Of a DNA stretch of 64,000 nucleotides, positions 26,759 to 35,532 are shown one piece after another (position 1 is the stretch's first letter; each line of letters begins with the position of its first letter). The stretch comes from Oceanicola sp. 502str15 (GTDB lineage: Bacteria > Pseudomonadota > Alphaproteobacteria > Rhodobacterales > Rhodobacteraceae): NCBI RefSeq assembly GCF_024105635.1, contig NZ_WYDQ01000001.1, positions 3,100,501-3,164,500 of the forward strand, in the 5' to 3' direction. The notes beneath the pieces were generated by a model that was given only the letters and a program-made list of their open reading frames with translations, had not been told where the DNA came from and ran no database searches. A program made the translations under genes and the position numbers.

Positions 26759-27784
26759 TCACTTCAGCGCAAACCCACCTTCGGGCAGATATTCTTCGGT
26801 GAAATAGGCCGAAACATCGGGCTCGTTGACGAACTCGTAGGTGCTTTTGATCTGCTCCACCGAGCTGGCCAGACGGTCCTCGTCGATGGTGCCAAAGCCG
26901 CTTTCCATGGCGTAGTCGGTCAGCACGTTGGCATCGATCGACATCTGCAACCGGCGCTCCTCCAGCTCCGCATCGGCGGCCGGGTTGCGCTCCATCAGGC
27001 TGGCGGTGGCCGCCGCCGGATCGGCAATCGCGTCTTTCCAGCCCGCAGCGATGGCGGCCAGAAAGGCCTTCAGCGTATCGCCATTCTCGGCGGCCCACTC
27101 GGTGTTGACGATGATCGCATTCCCGTAAAGGTCCACCCCGTAATCAGCCATTAAGATTGTCGAGATATCGTCCTCCGGAACGCCAAGGCGCACGAGGTTG
27201 AGATAGGAGCTGAAGTTGAAGCCGGTGATCGAGGCCACGTTGCCCTCGGCCAGCATCGGCTCCCGGGTCGGAAAGCCCACAGGCTCCACCGTGATCGTGC
27301 TCATGTCGAGCCCGTTCTCGGCGGCAAAGATCGGGAACTGCGCCCAGGCGCCATCGGGGGGCGGTGCACCCAGCACCTTGCCCTCTAGGTCCTTCGGCTC
27401 GCTGACGCCCAGCGACTTACGGCCGATCACGGCGAAGGGCGGCTTGTCGTAGATCATCATCACCGCGGTGACAGGGGCGCCGGGGTTCTGGTCGAGGAAC
27501 TTGATGAGCGAGTTGATGTCGGCAAAGCCCACGGGAAAGGCGCCGGTGGCCACTTTCGGGATCGCGTCGAGCGAGCCGGAGCCTGCGGTGATCTCCACGG
27601 AGAGACCCGCGCCTTCGAAGTGGCCGTTGTCGATGGCGGCGAAGTAGGGGGCCGAGGGGCCTTCAAACTTCCAGTCCAGCGCAAAGGGCACGGCCATGGC
27701 GTGGCTTTCGGCACGGGCATCGCCGGGGGTGGTCAGGGCGGCGGCCAGGATGGCGCCAGTGCCGAGAAGGGTGCGAAAGAACAC
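26759..27784 (-). CDS. ABC transporter substrate-binding protein (NMT1/THI5-like)
   Basis: A 341-residue periplasmic receptor. GTG 27784 is the best start: GGAGG lies 9 bp upstream and it gives a proper signal peptide (VFFRTLLGTGAILAAALTTP, cleavage near ARAES). The mature part opens FALDWKFEGPSAPYFAAIDNGHFEGAGL, typical of THI5/NMT1-like receptors, which bind thiamine pyrimidine precursors, riboflavin or other heterocycles. I looked upstream for a TPP riboswitch core and saw none, so the ligand is open. First gene of the operon. Confidence 0.9.
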   Translation of the reverse strand: MFFRTLLGTGAILAAALTTPGDARAESHAMAVPFALDWKFEGPSAPYFAAIDNGHFEGAGLSVEITAGSGSLDAIPKVATGAFPVGFADINSLIKFLDQNPGAPVTAVMMIYDKPPFAVIGRKSLGVSEPKDLEGKVLGAPPPDGAWAQFPIFAAENGLDMSTITVEPVGFPTREPMLAEGNVASITGFNFSSYLNLVRLGVPEDDISTILMADYGVDLYGNAIIVNTEWAAENGDTLKAFLAAIAAGWKDAIADPAAATASLMERNPAADAELEERRLQMSIDANVLTDYAMESGFGTIDEDRLASSVEQIKSTYEFVNEPDVSAYFTEEYLPEGGFALK

Positions 27785-28099
27785 GGGTGAAGTCCTCCGT
27801 TTCAGGTGTTGAGCGGCCCCGAGATAGGCACGCCGCGCGGTCAAGGTGAATTGCCGCCCGATCAGGAGTAGCACGCGGCGGGGTTTCGCTCAATAATTGA
27901 GCAGTTGCGCCCGTTGCTGCCCGGTTGTGAGGCTGCGGGTGCACGGGAAGGGTTTGGTTAAGGTTTTAGGCAAATGGCAGGGCCCGCCGCTCTGCCCGAA
28001 ACCGACCCTTAAGAGATTCCGGCTAGCCTGCGCACCCATGGCGGCGCGTCGAATGTCGCCGCTCGTCGATTGCGCAGACCGCAAAACCCCGGAGTTCCC
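27785..28099. promoter_or_regulatory. Divergent intergenic region with a 15-bp palindrome
   Basis: This 315-bp stretch separates the NMT1/THI5 receptor gene (minus) from the Cache-like gene (plus) and holds no convincing gene. At 27888-27902 it has the perfect palindrome GCTCAAT-A-ATTGAGC, AT-rich against its surroundings and about 100 bp upstream of the receptor start, a likely operator. GGAG lies before the ATG at 28100. Confidence 0.5.
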
Positions 28100-28669
28100 A
28101 TGTTCAAAAGCACCGCCCTCGCCGCCGCCTTCGCCGCCCTCGCCCTGCCCGCCGCCGCGCAGGACTATCACGCCGCGATGACCGATTATCTCTCTGCCTC
28201 CGTCGCCACCTGGGCTTCCAGCGATGTGCTCGTTGCCGCGATCAAGGCCGCCAATGCCGAGCGCGCCGCCTTCACCCAGGCCGACATCGACGCCATGGAT
28301 CAGGCCTGGCGCGCCGAGGCCGACGGCGGCGCAGGCCCCACCATCGACCCGGTGATGCACAACGCCGCCGCCGACTTCCTGCGCACCCAGGTTGCCGCCT
28401 CCGGGGGTCTCATCAGTGAAGTCTTCGTGATGGACAGCCACGGCCTCAACGTCGCCGCCTCCGCCGTGACCTCCGACATGTGGCAGGGCGACGAGGACAA
28501 GCACGCCAAGACCTATGCCGCCGGAGCAGGCGCCACTTTCGTCGACGAGGTCGAGTTCGATGAAAGCTCCGACACCTATCAGGGCCAGGTTTCCATGACG
28601 ATCAGCGACCCGGCCACCGGCGAGCCGATCGGGGCCATCACCGTCGGCCTCGACGCCGAGGCTCTCTGA
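28100..28669 (+). CDS. Secreted Cache/PDC-like sensor domain protein
   Basis: A 189-residue protein with a signal peptide (about 1-21, ending AAAQ) and one soluble domain. The stretch GLISEVFVMDSHGLNVAASAVTSDMWQGDE and the final DPATGEPIGAITVGLD look like a single Cache (PDC-like) extracytoplasmic sensing domain, but no histidine kinase or methyl-acceptor part is attached or encoded nearby. It may be a periplasmic binding subunit for a sensor elsewhere. Family assignment is from sequence style only. Confidence 0.65.
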   Translation: MFKSTALAAAFAALALPAAAQDYHAAMTDYLSASVATWASSDVLVAAIKAANAERAAFTQADIDAMDQAWRAEADGGAGPTIDPVMHNAAADFLRTQVAASGGLISEVFVMDSHGLNVAASAVTSDMWQGDEDKHAKTYAAGAGATFVDEVEFDESSDTYQGQVSMTISDPATGEPIGAITVGLDAEAL

Positions 28670-28683
28670 ACGCCGCTTCCTTG

Positions 28684-28711
28684 TGCAGGCCGGAGCCTTT
28701 CCCGGCCTGCA
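28684..28711 (+). terminator. Stem-loop after the Cache-like gene
   Basis: Perfect 10-bp arms TGCAGGCCGG (28684-28693) and CCGGCCTGCA (28702-28711) with an 8-nt loop, 15 bp after the stop codon. No T-tract. Confidence 0.65.
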
Positions 28712-28832
28712 TGATGCAGAGGGGCGCAGCGCAGGGCTGAAACGCGCTGTCGCCGGATTGCCTGCTATGCATCCATCGGCAGATGCGGCATAAATTGTGT
28801 GTTCGAAACAAAGCAAGAGCACACAAACCGGC

Positions 28833-31800
28833 ATGGCCATACTCGCAAGCATCTACCATCTGACGCACTACAAGTATGACCGACCTGTCACTCTTGCCCC
28901 GCAGATCATCCGCCTGCGCCCGGCGCCGCACTCGCGCACCCGGGTGCTCTCGCACAGCCTCAAGATTTCGCCCGCCGGGCACTTCGTGAACCACCAGCAA
29001 GACCCCTACGGCAACTGGCTGTCGCGCTTCGTGTTTCCCGAGCCGGTCACCGAGCTGAAGATCGAGGTGGATCTGACGGCCGATATGACCGTCTACAATC
29101 CGTTCGACTTCTTCGTCGAAGAGAGTGCCGAGAAATGGCCCTTCGACTACCCCGAAGACCTGAGCGAAGACCTCTCCATCTACCGCCGCCCCGAGCCCGC
29201 CGGCCCAAAGCTTGCGCAGTTCATCGGCGCGTTCGACTTTGGCACCGACGGCACGGTCGACTTTCTGGTCGCGCTCAACGCCCATATTTCCAGCGTGGTC
29301 GATTACACCATCCGCATGGAGCCGGGCGTGCAGACCCCGGAAGAGACCCTCACCGTCAAATCCGGCTCCTGCCGTGACAGCTCGTGGCTGCTGGTCCAAT
29401 GCCTGCGCCACCTCGGCTTTGCCGCCCGCTTCGTCTCGGGCTACCTGATCCAGCTCAAGCCCGATGTGAAGGCGCTCGACGGTCCCTCCGGCACCGAGGT
29501 CGACTTCACCGACCTGCACGCCTGGGTCGAGGTCTATATCCCCGGCGCCGGCTGGATCGGGCTCGATCCCACCTCCGGCCTGCTGACGGGTGAAAGCCAC
29601 ATTCCGCTGGCCGCCACCCCGCACTACCGCAACGCCTCGCCAATCAGCGGTGGCTTCACCGCCGCAGGCACGCCCGAGGTCGAGTTTGCCTTCGACATGA
29701 AGGTCGATCGCGTGGCCGAGCACCCACGCATCACCAAGCCCTTCTCCGACGAGTCCTGGACCCGGCTCAACACCCTTGGCAACAAGGTCGATGAAGACCT
29801 GAAGGCCGCAGATGCCCGCCTCACCATGGGCGGCGAGCCGACCTTTGTCTCGATCGACGATTTCGAGGGCGAAGAGTGGAACACCGCCGCCGTCGGCCCC
29901 GAGAAACGCGCACTGGCCGATCAGCTGATCCGCCGCCTCCGCGACCGTTTCGCCCCCGGCGGCTTCCTGCACTACGGACAGGGCAAATGGTATCCCGGCG
30001 AGACCCTGCCGCGCTGGACCTTCTCGCTCTACTGGCGGCGCGACGAAAAGCCGATCTGGTCCGATGATGCCCTGATCGCAGGCGAAAAGCAGGACACCGG
30101 CGCCACCGCCGAGCATTCGCAGCAGTTTCTGGAGGGCATGGCGGGCCGCCTCGGGCTCGAGGCCGATTATGTCGCCCCCGCCTACGAAGACCCGGCGGAG
30201 TGGATCATCAAGGAGGGCAACCTCCCCGAGAACGTGACCCCCGAGAACTCCAAGCTGAAAGACCCCGAGGAACGCGCCCGGATCGCCAAGGTGTTCGAGC
30301 GCGGGCTGACCGAGGCGGCGGGCCACGTACTGCCGGTGCAGCGCTGGCAATCCAAGGCGTCGGGCCACAAGTGGCGCTCGGAAAAGTGGAAACTGCGGCG
30401 CGGCAAGGTCTTCCTCGTGCCGGGCGACAGCGCCGTGGGCTACCGCCTTCCGCTGGGCACCCTGCCCTACGTGCCGCCGAGCCAGTTTCCCTACACCTAC
30501 GTCACCGACCCCAGCGTGCCGCGCGGCCCGCTGCCCGATTATCACGCCGAGGCCGGGGATGACCTGCCCGAAAGCGCCGAGGAGCGGGTTCAGCCGGTGT
30601 CGGCGCCCAAGGCCACCGGCCCGACGCAGGACATCGTCGAGCAGGAGCTGACCATCGGCGGCGCCGTGCGCACGGCGATCTCGGTCGAGCCGCGCGATGG
30701 CCGGCTCTGCGTGTTCATGCCGCCGGTCGAGGATGCCGAAGATTACCTCGATCTGCTCACCGCTGCCGAAGAAACCGCCAAGGACATGGGCCTGCCGATC
30801 CATATCGAAGGCTACGCCCCACCCCATGACCCGCGCATCAACGTGATCCGCGTCGCGCCCGATCCCGGCGTGATCGAGGTCAACATCCACCCGGCTTACG
30901 ACTGGCAGGATTGCGTGGCGACGACCGAGGCGATCTACGAGGAGGCGCGCAATTGCCGCCTCGGGGCCGACAAGTTCATGATCGACGGGCGCCATACCGG
31001 CACCGGCGGCGGCAACCATGTTGTGGTCGGCGGGGCCACCCCGAACGACAGCCCCTTCCTGCGCCGCCCCGATCTGCTGAAATCGCTGATCCTGATCTGG
31101 CAGCGCCATCCCTCGCTCAGCTACCTGTTCTCCGGCCTCTTCATCGGCCCCACCTCCCAGGCGCCCCGGATCGACGAGGCCCGGCACGACACGCTCTACG
31201 AGCTGGAGATGGCGTTGGCGCAGGTGCCCGCTCCCGGCGAGGGCGAGATGCCCCCGCCATGGCTGGTAGACCGTCTGTTCCGCAACATGCTGACCGACGT
31301 GACAGGCAACACCCACCGCGCCGAGATCTGCATCGACAAGCTGTTCTCGCCCGATGGGCCAACGGGGCGACTTGGCCTGATCGAGTTCCGCGGCTTCGAG
31401 ATGCCGCCCCATCCCCGGATGAACCTCGCGCAGCAATTGCTGATCCGCGCCATCATCGCCCGGTGCTGGAAGGCGCCGGTGCAGGGCAAGCCGGTGCGTT
31501 GGGGCACGGTGCTCCACGACCGTTACATGATGCCAGAGTTCCTCTGGGCCGACTTCCTCAAGCTGCTCGAAGACCTCGCGCAGCATGGCTACGAGTTCGA
31601 CCCCACATGGTACGAAGCGCAGGCCGAGTTCCGCTTTCCGTTCTGCGGGCAGATCGAGGTGGAAGGCGTGCACCTCGAGGTGCGGCAGGCATTGGAGGCA
31701 TGGCATGTGCTCGGCGAAACCGGCGCCATCGGCGGCACGGTGCGCTATACCGACAGTTCGGTGGAGCGGCTTCAGGTCAAGCTGACGACCCAGCATCAGG

Positions 31801-32189
31801 GCCGCTACCGGGTCATGGTCAACCAGCGCCCGGTGCCGCTGTCTGCCGGCAATGTGTCGGGCACGCAGGTTGGCGCCGTGCGCTTCAAGGCCTGGCAGCC
31901 CGCCGAGGCGCTGCATCCGGTGCTGCCTGTTAACACCCCGCTCAGTTTTGACATCTATGATGACTGGACCGGCCGCCCGATCGGGGGCTGCACCTATCAC
32001 GTGGCCCATCCCGGCGGGCGCAATTACGAGACCTTCCCGGTCAATGGCAACGAGGCCGAGGCGCGTCGTCTGGCGCGGTTTGAGCCCTACGGCCATACTC
32101 CGGGGTCCTACCGCCCCGCCCCCGAGCGGCCGCACCCCGAGTTTCCCTGCACGCTCGATCTGCGGCGCGATCCGAGGCTTGACGCTTGA
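28833..32189 (+). CDS. Transglutaminase-like/DUF2126 fusion protein
   Basis: A 1118-residue protein. Residues about 1-300 are a bacterial-transglutaminase N-terminal domain plus papain-like core with triad Cys180 (GSCRDSS), His229 (DLHAWVEV) and Asp245 (GLDPTSG). The rest is the large DUF2126 domain, containing a [10 protein letters not shown] segment, [17 protein letters not shown] and a glutamine-synthetase-like or amidoligase-like pattern; this C-terminal part is predicted, not proven, to be a ligase. Start ATG 28833 gives the usual [13 protein letters not shown] opening. First of three coupled genes, its stop overlapping the next TTG start. Confidence 0.92.
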   Translation: MAILASIYHLTHYKYDRPVTLAPQIIRLRPAPHSRTRVLSHSLKISPAGHFVNHQQDPYGNWLSRFVFPEPVTELKIEVDLTADMTVYNPFDFFVEESAEKWPFDYPEDLSEDLSIYRRPEPAGPKLAQFIGAFDFGTDGTVDFLVALNAHISSVVDYTIRMEPGVQTPEETLTVKSGSCRDSSWLLVQCLRHLGFAARFVSGYLIQLKPDVKALDGPSGTEVDFTDLHAWVEVYIPGAGWIGLDPTSGLLTGESHIPLAATPHYRNASPISGGFTAAGTPEVEFAFDMKVDRVAEHPRITKPFSDESWTRLNTLGNKVDEDLKAADARLTMGGEPTFVSIDDFEGEEWNTAAVGPEKRALADQLIRRLRDRFAPGGFLHYGQGKWYPGETLPRWTFSLYWRRDEKPIWSDDALIAGEKQDTGATAEHSQQFLEGMAGRLGLEADYVAPAYEDPAEWIIKEGNLPENVTPENSKLKDPEERARIAKVFERGLTEAAGHVLPVQRWQSKASGHKWRSEKWKLRRGKVFLVPGDSAVGYRLPLGTLPYVPPSQFPYTYVTDPSVPRGPLPDYHAEAGDDLPESAEERVQPVSAPKATGPTQDIVEQELTIGGAVRTAISVEPRDGRLCVFMPPVEDAEDYLDLLTAAEETAKDMGLPIHIEGYAPPHDPRINVIRVAPDPGVIEVNIHPAYDWQDCVATTEAIYEEARNCRLGADKFMIDGRHTGTGGGNHVVVGGATPNDSPFLRRPDLLKSLILIWQRHPSLSYLFSGLFIGPTSQAPRIDEARHDTLYELEMALAQVPAPGEGEMPPPWLVDRLFRNMLTDVTGNTHRAEICIDKLFSPDGPTGRLGLIEFRGFEMPPHPRMNLAQQLLIRAIIARCWKAPVQGKPVRWGTVLHDRYMMPEFLWADFLKLLEDLAQHGYEFDPTWYEAQAEFRFPFCGQIEVEGVHLEVRQALEAWHVLGETGAIGGTVRYTDSSVERLQVKLTTQHQGRYRVMVNQRPVPLSAGNVSGTQVGAVRFKAWQPAEALHPVLPVNTPLSFDIYDDWTGRPIGGCTYHVAHPGGRNYETFPVNGNEAEARRLARFEPYGHTPGSYRPAPERPHPEFPCTLDLRRDPRLDA

Positions 32190-34582
32190 ATGAACCCAAT
32201 GCTCTCCGGGCCCAAAGGCAGCTTCCCCTGCTAGATGGCTATGCCCCAAGGCCCGGAACGGCTGACGAGCTGATTGACGGCAAGGGGCAGATGCGCCCTG
32301 TCTGGCACAACTTCATCTCTGCCCTCGGACGGCTCCCGAAGGACGAGATCGAGGATCTCTTTTCGCGGGGCACCAACTACCTGCGCGATGCCGGGGTGTA
32401 CTTCCGGCAGTATTCAAACGATCCCGCCCCAGAGCGCGACTGGCCGTTCAGCCATGTGCCCGTGATAATCCACGAGAAGGAGTGGTTCTCGATCTGCGAC
32501 GGCCTCGCCCAGCGCGCGGACCTGCTTGAGCATGTCATGGCCGATCTCTACGGCCCCGCCGAACTGGTGCGCGGCGGCCACCTGCCCGCCGAGCTGGTAG
32601 CGCGTAACCCGCGCTGGCTGCGCTCGATGGTCGGCATCACGCCGGCCTCCGGGCATTTCCTGCACCTTGTGGCCTTCGAGATCTCGCGCAACCCCGACGG
32701 CACGTGGTTCGTGCTGGGGGATCGGACCCAGGCGCCCTCCGGTGCCGGCTTCGCGCTCGAGAACCGGATGGCCACCTCGCGCATCTTTCAGGATCCGTTT
32801 CCCCGCGCCAACATCCACCGGCTGGCCGGGTTCTTCCGGGCCTTCCGGGCGGCACTCGACGGGCAGGCGGGGGCCGCGGGGCGCCGCGCGGCAATCCTCA
32901 CGCCCGGCCCGGGCAACGACACCTACTTCGAGCACACCTACATCGCCCGCTACCTCGGTATGGCGCTGCTCGAAGGCGAGGACATGATCGTTCATGACGG
33001 TCAGCTCAAGGTGCGCACGGTTGAAGGGCTGGAGCCCCTCGGCGCGCTCTGGCGCCGGCTCGACAGCGAGTTTGCCGACCCGCTGGAGCTGGATGAAAGC
33101 TCCTACCTCGGCACACCGGGGCTGGTGCAGGCGCTCCGGCTCGGCACGCTCTCGATGGTCAACGCGCTGGGTGCCGGGGTGCTCGAGATGCGGGCGCTGG
33201 AGGCATTCCTGCCGCGCATCTCCGAGGTGCTCAAGGGGCAGTCGCTCAAGCTGCCCAACATCGCCACGTGGTGGTGCGGCACCGAAAGCGAGCGCGAACA
33301 CGTGCGCAAGAACACCTCCGAGATGATGATCGGCCACGCACTTGCCTCCGATCTGCCCTTCGAGATGGGGGCCACCACCGCGCCGGGCGGCGAGTTTCGC
33401 GAAAGTGCCCAGCCCTCGATCGACGCCTGGATCGAGGCGGAGGGCGGCAACCTCGTGGCGCAGGAACTCGTCACCCTCTCGACGACTCCCGCATGGGAGA
33501 ACGGCCGCCTCGTGCCGCGTCCGATGACGGTGCGGGTCACCGCGGCCCGCACCCCCTCGGGCTGGACCTTCATGCCCGGCGGATATGCCCGCATCGGCGC
33601 GTCCAACGACCTGTCGGCACTGGCCATGCAGCGCGGCGGCACGGTGGCCGACGTCTGGATCATGGGCGATGCGCCGGTGGCCGCCGAGTCGATGCTGGGC
33701 GCCAGCGAGTCGCTTTCGCCTCGCAGCGGCGCGCTCCCGGCGCGCGCGGCCGAAAACCTGTTCTGGCTCGGGCGCTACGTCGAGCGGTTCGAAGGCGCGG
33801 TGCGGCTGTTGAGAGCCTACCACCTGCGCCTTGCCGAAACCGGCGACCGCAAGGATCCGCGCCTTCTCGAGCTTGCCAAGTTCATGGAGGCGCTCGCGAT
33901 CGACATCACGGCCCCCGTGCCCAAGGCGCTGAACGATCTGCTCGGCTCGGCTCGCAACTGCGCCGGCAAGGTGCGTGACCGGTTTTCGATCGACGGGTGG
34001 AACGCGCTTTCCGACCTCGCGCAAACGCTCTCTGCCATTTGCGGCTCCACCCGCGCCGGCGATGGCGCAGCCCATGAAATGGGCGTGCTCCTCCGCAAGG
34101 TCACGGGCTTTTCGGGCCTCGTGCAGGAAAACATGTATCGCTCCATCGGCTGGCGCTTTCTGGCCTTCGGGCGGGCGCTGGAGCGGGCCGACGCGCTCTC
34201 GTCCATCCTTGCCACCTTCTGTGACGCCGATCAGCCGCAGGGCAGCCTCGATATCGCGCTGGAACTGGGCGACGCGCTGATGACCCACCGCCAGCGCTAC
34301 CCGATCGAAGCCAGCCGTGGCTCGGTTGTCGACCTTCTTGCGCTCGACCCGAACAACCCGCGCGCGGTTGTCTTCCAATTGGTCGAGATGCACGAGCTTT
34401 CGAGCATGTTGCCGGGCAATGCCGCGCCCGGGCGGCCCTCTGCGCTCACCCGGGCCGTGATGCCGATCGAAACCCGGCTGAAAACGATCGACCCCGGGGC
34501 GCTGAGCACCAAGGCCATCCGCGCGCTGCGGCGCGATCTGGCCAATCTCTCCAACCTGCTTTCAACGCTCTATCTGAGGTGA
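32186..34582 (+). CDS. Circularly permuted ATP-grasp and alpha-E fusion protein
   Basis: A 798-residue fusion of the two partners that are separate genes at 13904-16267. Residues 1 to about 505 are the ATP-grasp part ([33 protein letters not shown], and the closing [11 protein letters not shown]); residues about 520-798 are alpha-E ([20 protein letters not shown] and [10 protein letters not shown]). The best start is TTG 32186, overlapping the upstream stop (TTGA), because the conserved [15 protein letters not shown] stretch precedes the first in-frame ATG. Predicted peptide-bond-forming ligase, substrate unknown. Confidence 0.9.
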   Translation: MNEPNALRAQRQLPLLDGYAPRPGTADELIDGKGQMRPVWHNFISALGRLPKDEIEDLFSRGTNYLRDAGVYFRQYSNDPAPERDWPFSHVPVIIHEKEWFSICDGLAQRADLLEHVMADLYGPAELVRGGHLPAELVARNPRWLRSMVGITPASGHFLHLVAFEISRNPDGTWFVLGDRTQAPSGAGFALENRMATSRIFQDPFPRANIHRLAGFFRAFRAALDGQAGAAGRRAAILTPGPGNDTYFEHTYIARYLGMALLEGEDMIVHDGQLKVRTVEGLEPLGALWRRLDSEFADPLELDESSYLGTPGLVQALRLGTLSMVNALGAGVLEMRALEAFLPRISEVLKGQSLKLPNIATWWCGTESEREHVRKNTSEMMIGHALASDLPFEMGATTAPGGEFRESAQPSIDAWIEAEGGNLVAQELVTLSTTPAWENGRLVPRPMTVRVTAARTPSGWTFMPGGYARIGASNDLSALAMQRGGTVADVWIMGDAPVAAESMLGASESLSPRSGALPARAAENLFWLGRYVERFEGAVRLLRAYHLRLAETGDRKDPRLLELAKFMEALAIDITAPVPKALNDLLGSARNCAGKVRDRFSIDGWNALSDLAQTLSAICGSTRAGDGAAHEMGVLLRKVTGFSGLVQENMYRSIGWRFLAFGRALERADALSSILATFCDADQPQGSLDIALELGDALMTHRQRYPIEASRGSVVDLLALDPNNPRAVVFQLVEMHELSSMLPGNAAPGRPSALTRAVMPIETRLKTIDPGALSTKAIRALRRDLANLSNLLSTLYLR

Positions 34583-34586
34583 TCTG

Positions 34587-35471
34587 TTGCGCTACGACGT
34601 GAAGCTCAAGATCGAGTATGAATATCAGGGCTCGTCGGACCACGCCCGAAACCTGCTGCACCTGCTGCCCGCCGAAATTCCCGACCGGCAGCGCATTTCG
34701 GCCAGCCTGCTGACCGTGGACCCGGTGCCTCCCGAACGGCGCGACCTGTTCGACTTCTACGGCAACCTGATGACCTTCATCGCCTTCCACGAGCCGGTAG
34801 AGCAAATTTCGCTGACGCTGGCCGCGCGGGCAGAGCGGCTGTTGCAACCGCCTGGCTTGGAAATTTCGCCGCCGCTCTCGGCCCTGCCGCGCGAGATCAC
34901 CGAAGAGCGCCGCATCGACGGCTCCGCTCCGCACCACTTCATCGGCCCCAGCCCCCGGGTTTGGCCCAACCCCGAGATGGCCAGCTTTGCCGCCGCCCTC
35001 GTCACACCCGACATGCCGGTGCTCGACGCCATGCGCGCTGTCGGGCGGGCGCTGCACGATGAAATGACCTTTGATCCGGAGGCCACCGAGGTCGACACGC
35101 CGGCCGCCGAGGCCTTTGCGGCCCGCAACGGTGTGTGCCAGGATTTTTCGCATATCATGATCGCCTGCCTGCGCTCGCTCGGCATTCCGGCCGGATATGT
35201 CTCGGGGTTTCTGCGCACCATCCCGCCCGAGGGTGAGGAGCGGCTGGAAGGCGCGGATGCCATGCATGCATGGGTGCGGGCCTGGTGCGGTGCCGAGGTG
35301 GGCTGGGTCGAGTTCGACCCGACCAACAACATTGCCGCCGGAATGGACCATATCACCGTTGCAGTGGGCCGCGATTATGGCGATGTGGCACCCGTCAAGG
35401 GCGTGATCCGAACATCGGGTGAGCAGGAGACAAGCCATAGCGTGGATGTTATCCCCCTTCCCGCTGCATGA
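34587..35471 (+). CDS. Transglutaminase-like cysteine protease family protein (second locus)
   Basis: A 294-residue cytoplasmic protein with the N-terminal beta domain (RYDVKLKIEYEYQG) and a papain-like core: Cys184 in GVCQDFSH, His227 in MHAWVRAW and Asp244 in EFDPTNN. A TTG start at 34587 is used, with GAGGTGAT just before it, 4 bp after the fusion gene's stop. Third gene of the second ATP-grasp/alpha-E/transglutaminase set. No Anbu gene is present beside it, unlike the first locus. Confidence 0.9.
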   Translation: MRYDVKLKIEYEYQGSSDHARNLLHLLPAEIPDRQRISASLLTVDPVPPERRDLFDFYGNLMTFIAFHEPVEQISLTLAARAERLLQPPGLEISPPLSALPREITEERRIDGSAPHHFIGPSPRVWPNPEMASFAAALVTPDMPVLDAMRAVGRALHDEMTFDPEATEVDTPAAEAFAARNGVCQDFSHIMIACLRSLGIPAGYVSGFLRTIPPEGEERLEGADAMHAWVRAWCGAEVGWVEFDPTNNIAAGMDHITVAVGRDYGDVAPVKGVIRTSGEQETSHSVDVIPLPAA

Positions 35472-35532
35472 ATGAACCCGCGCCTGCGCATGGCGCTTCC
35501 CTTCGACCAACCGGCCAGAAAGTGCACCGCCT

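Noticed and set aside
27785..28099. TPP riboswitch upstream of the NMT1/THI5 receptor
   Set aside because: I read the leader on the minus strand for the conserved CTGAGA and GAACCTGA-type cores and did not find them in the right order.
28638..32249. Open frame of 1203 codons on the minus strand
   Set aside because: It lies fully antisense to the well-supported transglutaminase-DUF2126 gene, has low-complexity composition typical of GC-rich shadow frames and no recognisable domain.
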